A stretch of 19,782 nucleotides of DNA. It comes from Succinatimonas hippei. Lineage in GTDB: Bacteria > Pseudomonadota > Gammaproteobacteria > Enterobacterales > Succinivibrionaceae. This document shows positions 1 to 7,479 of this stretch, piece after piece; positions within the stretch are counted from its first letter, which is position 1, and every line of letters begins with the position of its first letter. Made by a program: the position numbers and the translations under genes. The notes beneath the pieces are model-generated. The model did not search any database, was not told the DNA's origin, and saw nothing but the letters and a program-made list of their open reading frames with translations. The stretch is taken from positions 1-19,782 of the forward strand of contig SFGV01000034.1 of NCBI GenBank assembly GCA_004557545.1, in the 5' to 3' direction.

Positions 1-232
1 TAAAAGCCAGTCAATAAAGAATTAATTTATGGAGAAACAAAGAAATGCCGTATCAGGACAACCTCAGAATAGCTTCCCTAACGGCAAGAGATACAGTTTA
101 AAGCCATAGCCATACTCTTATCTCACCTGAGAAATTCTTTTCCTTCCAAAATTATACATTAAAGGATTCAGGCCCTTTTGCCTGCTACACCGGGCAATTG
201 CGCGTAAAACATGACCTCAGTCAAAGATCCGC

Positions 233-240
233 AAACGTTT
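233..240. promoter_or_regulatory. Second LacI-type operator core upstream of galM
   Basis: AAACGTTT, an 8-base palindrome sharing the core of the site at 275-286 but with imperfect outer bases. It lies where the -35 element would be. The 44-base centre spacing allows two repressor dimers on the same DNA face. It is weaker than the downstream site and could be chance. Confidence 0.4.
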
Positions 241-263
241 TCGATATCATCATCAGGAAAAAC

Positions 264-269
264 TATAAT
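264..269 (+). promoter_or_regulatory. -10 box of the galM promoter
   Basis: A perfect TATAAT lies 34 bases before the galM start. No good -35 box is seen at 16-19 bases upstream; the best (around 239-245) overlaps the upstream operator core. The predicted transcription start is near 276, inside the downstream operator, which fits a repressed promoter. Inferred from sequence only. Confidence 0.6.
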
Positions 270-274
270 TCAAT

Positions 275-286
275 GTAAACGTTTAC
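275..286. promoter_or_regulatory. LacI/GalR-type operator at the galM promoter
   Basis: A perfect 12-base palindrome, GTAAACGTTTAC, with the central CG typical of LacI/GalR-family operators. It begins 5 bases after the -10 box and would cover the transcription start, so a bound repressor would block initiation. A related core (AAACGTTT) sits at 233-240, centre to centre 44 bases away, about four helical turns. The same core recurs before the AEC permease gene. Confidence 0.65.
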
Positions 287-303
287 TTAGGCAGGGGTTA
301 ATG

Positions 304-1329
304 ATGTCAAAAGAGCAATACTCAGAAGATCCGATCTTAAAAACCATTACAAATCAAAATGGAATGAGCGTAACCATAATGGACTGGGGCGCTACCATCA
401 TCTCAATTAAAGCTCCTGTTAAAAACGGAGATAAACGTGAGGTTCTGCTTGGAGTAAGCAAACCTGAGAAGTGGTCAACCCAGCCATGCTTTTTCAACGC
501 CACCATCGGACGCTTTGCCAACCGTATCGCCGGAAACTCTTTTGAGATAAACGGAAAGCTGTACAAACTCGATTCCGCCGACCGCCACACTCTGCACGGC
601 GGACGCGTGGGCTTTGACAAAAAGCGTTTTAAGATTATCAGTGAGTCCTCAGACTCGCTTGCGCTCAGGCTTTTCTCAAAGGACGGAGACATGGGCTTTC
701 CGGGCAATTACACCCTGACCGTAACCTACACTCTAAAAGACAACAACGCCCTTGAGGTTAAGTACCTCGGTGAGTGCGATCAGGAATGCTGGTCCTGCAT
801 CACCAACCATTCTTATTTCAACCTAAACGGCCACAACTCGTCAGCCCTTGATCACACTGTAGTTATGGACTCCGACTCCTTCCTGCCGCTTGACGACAGC
901 TCAATTCCCACAGGTGAGGTCAGATCGGTAAAGGGAACCGCCTTCGATTTCACCTCGCCCAAGACCGTAAGACGTGATTTCATGAAGGATCCGCAGATGA
1001 AGGCCGCGGGAGGCTACGATCATCCTTTCCTTATAAAAGGCGATCTCTCAAAGCCCTTTGTCAAAGTCACCTCAGAGGACGGAAGGCTTTCTATGGAAAT
1101 CTCATCTGATTATCCGGCCTTCCAGTTCTACAGCGGCAACTATGTAGGTATGCCCAAACCAAATATAACCGCCCGTGATGATGGCAGGCTCTACGAAAAC
1201 CAGAGCGCTCTGTGCTTTGAGCCTGAGTACTACCCTGACTGCCCGCACCTGCCGCAGTTTGCGGACAAAAATCCCAGGGTAACTCCGCAAAAGCCGCTCA
1301 GCCACACGATCATTTACAGATTTTTCTGA
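304..1329 (+). CDS. galM: Aldose 1-epimerase (galactose mutarotase)
   Basis: Cytoplasmic enzyme that interconverts the alpha and beta anomers of D-galactose and other aldoses, feeding the Leloir pathway. The 341-residue product matches the usual GalM length (about 345). Visible family motifs are TLHGG (His98), NHSYFNLNG (His169, general acid in the family), GYDHPF (about 238-242) and FEPEYYPD (Glu306, the likely general base). I chose the ATG at 304: AGGGG at 293-297 lies 6 bases upstream. The ATG at 301 is too close to that site, and an upstream ATG at 211 would add 31 residues with no family similarity and would place the promoter and operator inside the gene. It is a single-gene unit with an operator-flanked promoter before it and a terminator after it. 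No other gal gene is in the window, so the preferred sugar is not fixed by context. The family call is firm. Confidence 0.93.
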   Translation: MSKEQYSEDPILKTITNQNGMSVTIMDWGATIISIKAPVKNGDKREVLLGVSKPEKWSTQPCFFNATIGRFANRIAGNSFEINGKLYKLDSADRHTLHGGRVGFDKKRFKIISESSDSLALRLFSKDGDMGFPGNYTLTVTYTLKDNNALEVKYLGECDQECWSCITNHSYFNLNGHNSSALDHTVVMDSDSFLPLDDSSIPTGEVRSVKGTAFDFTSPKTVRRDFMKDPQMKAAGGYDHPFLIKGDLSKPFVKVTSEDGRLSMEISSDYPAFQFYSGNYVGMPKPNITARDDGRLYENQSALCFEPEYYPDCPHLPQFADKNPRVTPQKPLSHTIIYRFF

Positions 1330-1348
1330 TTAGTACCTTCCACATTCA

Positions 1349-1373
1349 GGCAGACAGAAAGTCTGCCTTTTTT
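1349..1373 (+). terminator. Rho-independent terminator after galM
   Basis: A 7-base-pair perfect stem (GGCAGAC / GTCTGCC) with a 5-base AGAAA loop is followed directly by six T. It begins 20 bases after the galM stop. There is no matching A-run on the other side, so it should act only on rightward transcription. Confidence 0.9.
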
Positions 1374-1414
1374 ATCGCCAGTCCCCGGCGTGACACGCGC
1401 TCCTTTCTTCCTGG

Positions 1415-2335
1415 TTAAATCCTGACCCCGCAGATCAGCGCCACAACCGGAATGGTGATCACAGCTACGGCTGTGGTGGCCGAGATGGCCTTGGAGGCCT
1501 CCTGGGTGCCCTCAGGGCGGTAGAGCATCGAGAGCATCGCCACCATCACCCCGCAGGGCGCGGCTAGCACTATGAGCGCCACTCCCTCAAGCGAGGGCTG
1601 GGTAAACAGTGGCTTCATTAGAAGCATAAGACCTACCGGGACAACCAGCATCTTTATGACTATGAAGGCGATAAGTCTCAGATCGGTCACAAACTCGCGG
1701 ATCCTTACATCCCCAAGACTTGCCCCGAGCGCCATCATCGCAAGCGGCGGCGCGGCCTGCCCCGCGGCTGACAGGGCGTGTCTTATTCCATCGGGGAGGG
1801 TGATCTTGGTGAGGATCATGACAATGAGAATAAGACAGCAGTAAAGATTTGGATTTTTAACTACCTCTTTAAACGATCCTCCGGCGCTGCCCCCGAGCAC
1901 GGCTATGCCATAGGAGTAGAGCAGCATGGTATTTAAGACCGCGAAAAGCGACATGTAGACCATGGCCTCATCGCCAAATAGTGACGCGGCCATCGGGATC
2001 CCCAAAAGCGCGGTATTGGTACAGAAAAAAAGCAGGTTATACACCGCCCTTCTGCCGCCCCTTGGGATCCCGAGCAATGGCGGGAAAACCAGCCCGGTGA
2101 TCGCCTGACCCAGCTGTATCAGCACCATCACCAGCGCGCCATAGGCTATGTATGAGTAGTCATGCGCAATAAAGGTTCTGATATCACAGGAGAGGATCAT
2201 CGCCGGGGTAGCGATGAACACCACGATTGAAACCAGCTGCTTGCGGTTTTGGGCCGTGATAAAGCCACAGGCTCTGGCAATAAGCCCAAGCATCATCAGA
2301 AAAAAGAAAACAGCCATCTGGCTGAAGATCAGCAT
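1415..2335 (-). CDS. AEC-family permease (auxin efflux carrier / malate-permease type)
   Basis: Inner-membrane carrier of 306 residues, the usual size for bacterial AEC proteins, with about ten hydrophobic segments in two five-helix halves separated by a polar stretch near the middle. The N-terminal half has the family look (FLMMLGLIARACGF, then a conserved asparagine in CTNTALLGIP); the C-terminal half has APCGVMVAML. Known members move small carboxylates such as malate, malonate or oxalate, but the substrate cannot be read from sequence. The start is supported by GGAGG placed 4 bases before the ATG. It converges on galM and carries the same LacI-type operator core upstream, so co-regulation with galM is inferred. 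No clear terminator follows it on its own strand. Confidence 0.85.
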   Translation of the reverse strand: MLIFSQMAVFFFLMMLGLIARACGFITAQNRKQLVSIVVFIATPAMILSCDIRTFIAHDYSYIAYGALVMVLIQLGQAITGLVFPPLLGIPRGGRRAVYNLLFFCTNTALLGIPMAASLFGDEAMVYMSLFAVLNTMLLYSYGIAVLGGSAGGSFKEVVKNPNLYCCLILIVMILTKITLPDGIRHALSAAGQAAPPLAMMALGASLGDVRIREFVTDLRLIAFIVIKMLVVPVGLMLLMKPLFTQPSLEGVALIVLAAPCGVMVAMLSMLYRPEGTQEASKAISATTAVAVITIPVVALICGVRI

Positions 2336-2376
2336 GGCGCCTCCGGGTAATCGCGGATCTGGAAATCAGGGATCAG

Positions 2377-2386
2377 CAAACGTTTG
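2377..2386. promoter_or_regulatory. LacI-type operator upstream of the AEC permease gene
   Basis: The palindrome CAAACGTTTG lies 42-51 bases before the permease start. It shares the eight-base core AAACGTTT with both sites at the galM promoter. A weak -10-like TATTCT lies just upstream on the minus strand (around 2398-2403), so a repressor here would cover the start of transcription. No regulator gene of this family is in the window. Confidence 0.5.
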
Positions 2387-2516
2387 ATGTCTTAAAAGAA
2401 TAGAACATCATTCAGGCTTTTGCACTTGCTCACTCTATTAACATGACGGGTAGCAAACCCGCCAGCTCAGCCGGATTTTAAGTATCAGACCGAAAAATAG
2501 AGACCAAGGCGGAAGC

Positions 2517-2541
2517 AGGGACAGAAAAGAGCGCTGTCCCT
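2517..2541 (-). other. Stem-loop at the 3' end of the TSCPD gene
   Basis: An 8-base-pair perfect stem (AGGGACAG / CTGTCCCT) with a 9-base loop begins at the last base of the TSCPD gene stop codon. No T-run follows on the minus strand, so it is not a classic intrinsic terminator; it may protect the 3' end of the transcript or assist Rho-dependent ending. Apart from this and the operator, I see nothing in the 2336-2540 gap. Confidence 0.5.
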
Positions 2542-2801
2542 CAGCCTCTGACCCCAAGCGCCTCTGTTATGGCCTTTGATAGCTGATCGGGGCATGAGGT
2601 GCCCTTCTGGCGGCAGAGATTGCCTTTGAGGATCCTTGCGACCGTGGCGGCGTCCTGTCCCTCGACCAGTCTTGATATTCCCTTAAGGTTTCCGTCACAG
2701 CCGCCGGTAAATTTCACGTTGTGTAAATGCCCTTCCTCATCAAGGTCAAAATCAATGAGCTTTGAGCAGGTACCGGAGGTCTTATAGCAATGATGTTGCA
2801 T
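2541..2801 (-). CDS. TSCPD-domain small protein (TIGR03905-like)
   Basis: An 86-residue protein with the pattern of the TIGR03905 four-cysteine family: YKTSGTCSKLIDFDL near the N terminus, FTGGCDGNLKGISRLVEG in the middle and LCRQKGTSCPDQL near the end. The TSCPD tetrapeptide is also the name of a domain found at the C terminus of class II (vitamin B12-dependent) ribonucleotide reductases. Cysteines at 5, 12, 35, 62 and 69 suggest metal or redox binding. The function of stand-alone members is unknown; they are common in anaerobes. The start is fixed by an in-frame stop two codons upstream. The sequence before the ATG is U-rich and has no Shine-Dalgarno motif, which is unlike its neighbours. 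It lies 148 bases downstream of tRNA-Leu on the same strand and could share its transcript. Confidence 0.85.
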   Translation of the reverse strand: MQHHCYKTSGTCSKLIDFDLDEEGHLHNVKFTGGCDGNLKGISRLVEGQDAATVARILKGNLCRQKGTSCPDQLSKAITEALGVRG

Positions 2802-2949
2802 GATCTATTAAAAAATGAAGCGCTGAGCGGACATAGCTGAAAACCAAAACCGGATTAAAAGCAGGTCTGGCTCTGAAGAGCGCTGAGATTAAAAAACTGG
2901 GCTTAAAAGATGGGGTAGATAAATAAAACAATAAAGATCAACTATTTAG

Positions 2950-3036
2950 TGGTGCCGGAGGAGGGAGTCGAACCCTCACGCCATCGCTGGCGGCGGATTT
3001 TGAATCCGCTACGTCTACCAGTTCCATCACTCCGGC
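2950..3036 (-). tRNA. tRNA-Leu (anticodon CAA)
   Basis: Read on the minus strand, a GCCGGAG acceptor arm pairs with CTCCGGC, and the 3' ACCA end is encoded. The anticodon stem GCGGA / TCCGC encloses the loop TTCAAAA, giving CAA, which reads UUG. The T arm has GAGGG-TTCGACT-CCCTC. A long variable arm (class II) confirms leucine. In E. coli the tRNA-Leu(CAA) gene leuX also lies some kilobases from lptG, from memory. No duplicated tRNA 3' end was seen that would mark an integration site. Confidence 0.96.
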
Positions 3037-3185
3037 AAGCTGACTGTCAGGAAACCCGTATCCACTTTTTTTGATCCATTAAATGGGTGGGATATCCCGG
3101 ACGGGTGCCTATATTACCACAGTTTCAATCAGTCACCACCATCCGGAATCACAAAGAGCCTGCGCGTTGAATTGGAGGCTTCAGG

Positions 3186-4253
3186 CTATACCTTACGCCT
3201 TAACAGAAAGATCGCAAGGGCGCCAAAACACAGCGATGCCAGTGACGCGCCTACGATCGGTGGCGCTCCGTACACCAGACAGAAAGGAGCCGCTATCTGA
3301 TTTACCACATAATAGCCAAAGCCTAGAGCGATGCCCGAGAGTATGCGGGTGCCCATGCTGATGCTTCGAAGCTGACCAAAAACCGTGGATAAGGCCAGCA
3401 TGAGCATGACTATGATTATCACGGGCTGCATGAACTTGTCATAAAGCTCAAGACGGTATGACGATGAGTCCTGTCCGTTGGCCTCGATATAGTTTATGTA
3501 ATCGATAAGTCCCTTGATGGTAAGCTGATTTCCGGTATTGCCTATGACATCGATACGCTCGGGGTTTAGGGAAAGAATCCATCTCTCCTGCGGGACTTTG
3601 CTTATGGTTATATTCTCACCATAATTTCTGTGGACTACATCGCTCATAACCCACTCACCGTTACGATATACTCCGCGCTGAGCCGTGGACTCCGACACCA
3701 GTCTCTCCCCGTCAGTATCAAAGCGATGAATATCCAGCAGGGTCCCATCTGAAAGCATGTCACGGATCCCGATGAAGGATTTTCCCTCCTTAAGCCAGAT
3801 CCCCGATTTGGTAACCGACATCTCTCCTGAGGAGGCATAGATGGAATACTGGGTCTCGGCGTACTGCTGCAGCGGCGGGACTACGAACTCGCCTATGGCC
3901 ATAACTCCGATTATCAGAGGGATCAGGGACTTCACGCAGCTAAATGCGATGTTAACGCGTGACAGTCCCAGTGACTGGAGGATCACTATCTCACTGTTAC
4001 GCGCCATGTTGCCCAAGGCGATCACGCCGCCAATGAGAACCGCTACCGGAAAGAAGGTGACCAGAAACCCCGGTGACAGGAAAAGCACATAGCGGCATAC
4101 AAACCAGAAATCGATGCTTCCGCGCCCGATATAGCGCATCTTGTCAATAAAGGTGATGATGCCCGTAAATACGGTAAGACATATGGCGACCATAAGCACC
4201 ATAACCACAACGTTCTTTCCGGTATAACGGTCGAGAATCGCGTAAAATCGCAT
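3186..4253 (-). CDS. lptG: LPS export ABC transporter permease LptG
   Basis: Inner-membrane subunit of the LptB2FG complex, which extracts lipopolysaccharide from the inner membrane and passes it to the LptC-A-D bridge. The 355 residues match LptG of E. coli (360) throughout: LDRYTGKNV at the N terminus, FFPVAVLIGGVIALG, NSEIVILQSLGLSR (contact loop to LptB), a periplasmic beta-jellyroll of about 150 residues, then FGQLRSISMGTRILSG and VYGAPPIVGA in the last helices. The ATG at 4253 gives the conserved N terminus and has GAGG 8 bases upstream; the reading frame stays open for 28 further codons that do not resemble the family. The partner lptF, normally adjacent, is not in the window. The gene follows the terminator of the transport operon, so its promoter should lie at 4254-4340. 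No terminator is seen before tRNA-Leu. Confidence 0.95.
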   Translation of the reverse strand: MRFYAILDRYTGKNVVVMVLMVAICLTVFTGIITFIDKMRYIGRGSIDFWFVCRYVLFLSPGFLVTFFPVAVLIGGVIALGNMARNSEIVILQSLGLSRVNIAFSCVKSLIPLIIGVMAIGEFVVPPLQQYAETQYSIYASSGEMSVTKSGIWLKEGKSFIGIRDMLSDGTLLDIHRFDTDGERLVSESTAQRGVYRNGEWVMSDVVHRNYGENITISKVPQERWILSLNPERIDVIGNTGNQLTIKGLIDYINYIEANGQDSSSYRLELYDKFMQPVIIIVMLMLALSTVFGQLRSISMGTRILSGIALGFGYYVVNQIAAPFCLVYGAPPIVGASLASLCFGALAIFLLRRKV

Positions 4254-4339
4254 TGTCTTTTCCTCAAAATCTGAGCATATTTTGGCGTCAGCGGCAGACC
4301 AAAGCAAGTGTAAAAACCCGCGTCTTATGACTACCATCC

Positions 4340-4372
4340 AAAAAAAGCCGGCATGTCTTTATCACGCCGGCT
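4340..4372 (-). terminator. Rho-independent terminator of the fucI-dctQ operon
   Basis: On the minus strand AGCCGGCGTG pairs with CATGCCGGCT (10 pairs including one G-U) around a 7-base loop, followed by a run of six T. It begins about 40 bases after the dctQ stop and before lptG, so it should close the long leftward operon and insulate lptG. Confidence 0.88.
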
Positions 4373-4413
4373 AAAAACCAAGAATAAGCTTAAAGGAACT
4401 GTCTTTGCTTTAC

Positions 4414-5025
4414 TTACTTCGCACCACCTCCCTTGTTTGCAAGCGTGTCGGCCGCTTTTTTGATGATCTGATTGTCTTCATCGTTTTCTTTCAATGACTC
4501 GCGCCTTGATTTAAGCATGACTTCAATTCTGCCACCGGTCACTATGTCAGCTATGGCGAAGATAAAATCACGCAAAGCGTATATCAGCATGAAAAACGCA
4601 CACACCGGGATACATGAATAGAACCATGACATCTTTACGAAATAAGGCAGAGTGAAGGTCGCCTTCACGCTGCTGCGCATGCACAGCTTTATGCCAAAGA
4701 AAAAGATGAAGGCGTAGGTTACAAGCATCACCGCGGTGGAGATGAGTCTGAAGGCTCTGCCTGTGCCCGTTCCCTTTACCTTGTCGGTAAGATAATCGAC
4801 CACGAAGTGCTCGCCCGTGCGTACAAGCTCCGCAGCGGAGAGAAAAATCATCCAGACTAAGAAGAACTGAATAACCTCATCAATCCACGTAGGATTCCAG
4901 TTTATGAAAGGAACACGGGTGAGAATATTTAAAAGAAAGAGCGTAAATACCACCATCAGGCAGAAGCCACTGAGTAGTCTCGTGATCCTGCCGATGACAC
5001 TCTCAAACGCAAAATAGCTGTTCAT
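4414..5025 (-). CDS. dctQ: TRAP transporter small permease (DctQ type)
   Basis: The small integral-membrane subunit of a TRAP (tripartite ATP-independent periplasmic) importer, which pairs with the large DctM subunit. At 203 residues it is slightly longer than usual (about 160-180) because of a charged C-terminal tail from about residue 170, rich in Arg, Lys, Glu and Asp. Four hydrophobic segments are seen at roughly 17-38, 47-66, 92-112 and 132-157. The family motif region around WIDEVIQFFLVWMIFLSAAELVR (split across residues 47-69) includes the conserved acidic and aromatic residues of DctQ proteins. The start has AGGAG 5 bases upstream and lies 8 bases after the dctM stop, so translation is probably coupled. 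It is the last gene of the operon. Confidence 0.88.
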   Translation of the reverse strand: MNSYFAFESVIGRITRLLSGFCLMVVFTLFLLNILTRVPFINWNPTWIDEVIQFFLVWMIFLSAAELVRTGEHFVVDYLTDKVKGTGTGRAFRLISTAVMLVTYAFIFFFGIKLCMRSSVKATFTLPYFVKMSWFYSCIPVCAFFMLIYALRDFIFAIADIVTGGRIEVMLKSRRESLKENDEDNQIIKKAADTLANKGGGAK

Positions 5026-5033
5026 AATGACTC

Positions 5034-6332
5034 CTATAATCCGTAGCCCAGATATCTTGGGAGGAAGAGTGTAAGAGGCTCAAAGAATGCGCACATCAGT
5101 GTCACAAAGATCATGATGAGCAGGAAGGGCACCGCGGCCTTGCCTATCCTCATCATCTTCTCGCCCGTGATACTGGACATGACGTAGAGGTTAAGCCCCA
5201 CCGGAGGAGTCAGAACACCGCAGGCAAGGGCTATACACATCACTATGGCAAGCTGAACCACCGGATAGTGGAAGGCTGTCGCTATTGGCACGAAGATCGG
5301 CACGGTTATAAGCAGTATCGCGGTGCCCTCCATAAAGCAGCCCATGATGAGCAGCAGCAAAATGATTACAACTAAGATCGGGGTTATGGACGAGAAGGTA
5401 TCGACCATCTGCTGCACCACCGCGTGGGGGATGCGGGTTTTGATGAGCACGTGCTGGAAGAACGCGGCTGTCGCGATGATGAACATGATCTGACCCGTGG
5501 ATTTGGCGGTAGCCCAGAAGATCCCCGGCAGATCGGATAGCGAGATCTTGCGGTACTTGAACATGCCAAGCAGCATCGCGTAGAAAGCCGCGACAGCCGC
5601 GGCCTCGGTCGCAGTGAATAAACCGCAGAAAATACCGCCTAAAACAATGACCGGGATCATAAGTGACCACGAGGCCTTAACCCCAAGTCTTACGCGCTCC
5701 TTCATCGGCACCGGCGGAACACGGCCAAAGCCATGGCGCTTTGAGGTATAGCTTGAATAGACGATAAATAAAAGTCCCGTAAGTATTCCCGGGATGGCGC
5801 CGCCCAAGAACAGCGCGTTGACCGAGGTTCCCGGAACCAGGGAGGCGAAAAGGATGAGCGTGATGCTCGGCGGAATGATAGGTCCCAGTCCGCCGCCTGC
5901 CGCGATGGCCGCGCAGGAGAAAGGCTGACCGTAGCCGGTCGCGCGCATCTCGGCCATCGCTATCATACCCACGCCCGCGGCAACTGCAGCCGCGGATCCT
6001 GACATCGCGGACATGATCATGCACGAGGCGATGGCGGCATTGGCAAGACCGCCCCAGCGGTGACCCAGGCAGGCTCTTGCGAACGCGAAAAGATCACGCG
6101 AAACACCGCCCTTGTTCATGAAATTGCCCATGAGCAGGAAGAAAGGGATAGCCATCAGCGTGATCCCTTTTATCTGATCATACATGCTCGAAGGCAGGCG
6201 GACCATGTTGTTTAAATTGGCCTCTCCCATGCCATAGTAGGTGGCGATAGCGATAAAGGCCATGCTGCAGGCGGTGGTCACGCCTAAAAAGAGCGCGAGC
6301 ACCACCCCGAAGAACATCAGGAACATCAGCAT
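5034..6332 (-). CDS. dctM: TRAP transporter large permease (DctM type)
   Basis: The large subunit that carries the substrate pathway of a sodium-driven TRAP importer. The 432 residues and about 12 hydrophobic segments match DctM/SiaM proteins. Family motifs are MAIPFFLLMGNFM (about 61-73), SGSAAAVAAGVG (about 111-122), GPIIPPSI (about 150-157), the scaffold-helix region around TATEAAAVAAFYA (about 240-252) and LTPPVGLNLYV (about 372-382). GPIIPPSI and LTPPVGLNLYV are the paired proline-rich hairpin regions that surround the substrate and sodium sites in the family. An AAGG lies 9 bases before the ATG. A 10-base-pair hairpin separates it from dctP. The substrate is probably a carboxylate, as for most TRAP systems, but cannot be named from this. 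Confidence 0.94.
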   Translation of the reverse strand: MLMFLMFFGVVLALFLGVTTACSMAFIAIATYYGMGEANLNNMVRLPSSMYDQIKGITLMAIPFFLLMGNFMNKGGVSRDLFAFARACLGHRWGGLANAAIASCMIMSAMSGSAAAVAAGVGMIAMAEMRATGYGQPFSCAAIAAGGGLGPIIPPSITLILFASLVPGTSVNALFLGGAIPGILTGLLFIVYSSYTSKRHGFGRVPPVPMKERVRLGVKASWSLMIPVIVLGGIFCGLFTATEAAAVAAFYAMLLGMFKYRKISLSDLPGIFWATAKSTGQIMFIIATAAFFQHVLIKTRIPHAVVQQMVDTFSSITPILVVIILLLLIMGCFMEGTAILLITVPIFVPIATAFHYPVVQLAIVMCIALACGVLTPPVGLNLYVMSSITGEKMMRIGKAAVPFLLIMIFVTLMCAFFEPLTLFLPRYLGYGL

Positions 6333-6358
6333 GATGAACTACCTTTTGGAAATTTGAG

Positions 6359-6381
6359 GGGCGTGGCGGAACGCCACGCCC
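6359..6381 (-). other. Intergenic hairpin between dctP and dctM
   Basis: A perfect 10-base-pair stem (GGGCGTGGCG / CGCCACGCCC) with a 3-base loop in the 86-base dctP-dctM gap. No T-run follows on the minus strand. Known parallels in binding-protein operons protect the upstream mRNA segment, so that the abundant binding protein is made in excess over the permeases. That role here is inferred. Confidence 0.65.
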
Positions 6382-6418
6382 TGCTTATGACTAAATCAAA
6401 TTCGAAGTGATACTGTAA

Positions 6419-7411
6419 TCACTTGATTGCTTTCATAAGGTTGTCAAGTTCCTGCTGGCCGCAGAGTTTGGCGATCTTCTGGTAGGCAGGCCCCATCTTG
6501 TCCTTGAAGGACTGTTTGTCAACATCGTAGACCTTCATGCCCTTGGCCTTGAGCTTTTCAATGATCTCGGATTCCTGACCTGAAATAAGCTTGCGGGTAA
6601 GGTTCTGGGCGTCGATACCGGCCTTTTTGATGATCTTCTGAAGCTCAGGGCTCATCTCATTGAACTTGTCCTTGTTGATGAGCAGAGCCTGCATGTCAAA
6701 GAAGTGCCCGGTTAAGGCAAGGTTGTCCTGGCACTCAAAGAAGGAGTCGGCGTAGATGGTGGCGACAGGGTTCTCCTCAGCGGCAACCACGCCCTGCTTT
6801 AAGGACTGATAAAGCTCTGAATAGGCGATGGTCTGAGTGTTGGCGCCCAATGCGTCAAAGGTCGCCAGCAGTCCTGCCGACCCCGGAACGCGGATCTTGA
6901 CGCCCTTGAGATCATCAGCCTTCTTGACGGTGATGCCCTTGGTGGTGACATGGCGGAAACCATAGTCGAATACGCCGAGCGGCACCATGTTCATCTTCTC
7001 CTCAACGTCCTTTTCCATCCAGGGCATTACATAGGAATCGATGGTGGCGTGAGCCTGATCGTAATCCTTAAAGAGGAACGGGGCGCTCAGTGCGTGAAGC
7101 TTTGGCACATAGGTCGCCATGTTTGACTGGGAGGCGATGAGGATATCCACGTCGCCGCCGTTGAAGCACTGGTCAAGCAGCGCCGGCTGATCGCCAAGTT
7201 CGCCTGCGGGGTATACCTGAACCTTGACCTTGCCGCCGGTCATCTCGCCTACTTCCTTGGCAAAGAGCTCAGCGGCCTGATTGTGGGCGTGGCTTGCCGC
7301 GGCGGTGTGCGCGAGCGAGAGCTTCATCTCAGGAAAATCAGCTGCCTGGGCGGTGAAGCTGATTGCAGCGGCCGCCATAACGGCGGATAAGGCGTAGCTT
7401 AGTTTCTTCAT
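6419..7411 (-). CDS. dctP: TRAP transporter substrate-binding protein (DctP family)
   Basis: A periplasmic solute receptor that delivers ligand to DctQM. The 330-residue protein has a Sec signal peptide (Lys-Lys, a hydrophobic stretch, then a likely cut after AQA at residue 23). The DctP signature is clear: LKGVKIRVPGS with Arg174, the residue that usually salt-bridges the ligand carboxylate; IAYSELYQSLKQGVVAAEENP at about 195-215; and a second conserved arginine in GFRHVTT (Arg153). AGGAG lies 6 bases before the ATG. Order in the operon is P-M-Q rather than the usual P-Q-M. An acidic ligand is likely from Arg174; the exact ligand is unknown. Confidence 0.93.
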   Translation of the reverse strand: MKKLSYALSAVMAAAAISFTAQAADFPEMKLSLAHTAAASHAHNQAAELFAKEVGEMTGGKVKVQVYPAGELGDQPALLDQCFNGGDVDILIASQSNMATYVPKLHALSAPFLFKDYDQAHATIDSYVMPWMEKDVEEKMNMVPLGVFDYGFRHVTTKGITVKKADDLKGVKIRVPGSAGLLATFDALGANTQTIAYSELYQSLKQGVVAAEENPVATIYADSFFECQDNLALTGHFFDMQALLINKDKFNEMSPELQKIIKKAGIDAQNLTRKLISGQESEIIEKLKAKGMKVYDVDKQSFKDKMGPAYQKIAKLCGQQELDNLMKAIK

Positions 7412-7449
7412 AATAAACTCCTGTAGTTTGTCGTAAATTCTTCTAAAAG

Positions 7450-7471
7450 GGTCGGCGCTCCGGCGCCGGCC
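7450..7471 (-). other. Intergenic hairpin between the lyase gene and dctP
   Basis: A GC-rich inverted repeat of 9 positions (GGTCGGCGC / GCGCCGGCC) with a 4-base loop. Read on the transcribed minus strand it has one C-A mismatch, leaving a 6-base-pair core (CGGCGC / GCGCCG). CTTTT follows, so it could be a weak attenuator that lowers dctPMQ relative to upstream genes, or an mRNA stabiliser. Confidence 0.5.
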
Positions 7472-7479
7472 TTCAACTT

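Noticed and set aside
29..109. 26-codon ORF in the galM leader
   Set aside because: No ribosome site and no recognisable peptide; nothing else supports a gene in 1-210.
211..303. Upstream ATG extending galM by 31 residues
   Set aside because: The extension has no similarity to GalM, has no ribosome site and would swallow the TATAAT box and the operator.
2817..2887. Direct repeat of AGCGCTGAG around 2819 and 2879
   Set aside because: Short, two copies only, with no link to a gene start or structure; compatible with chance.
2950..3036. tRNA-Leu as an attachment site for an island
   Set aside because: No integrase gene and no second copy of the tRNA 3' end found in the window.
3083..3361. 92-codon open frame on the plus strand between tRNA-Leu and lptG
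   Set aside because: Most of it is antisense to the conserved C terminus of lptG, and the peptide has low-complexity, non-protein-like composition.
5191..5670. 159-codon open frame on the minus strand
   Set aside because: It overlaps dctM in another frame and has no membrane segments or family motifs; a shadow of dctM.
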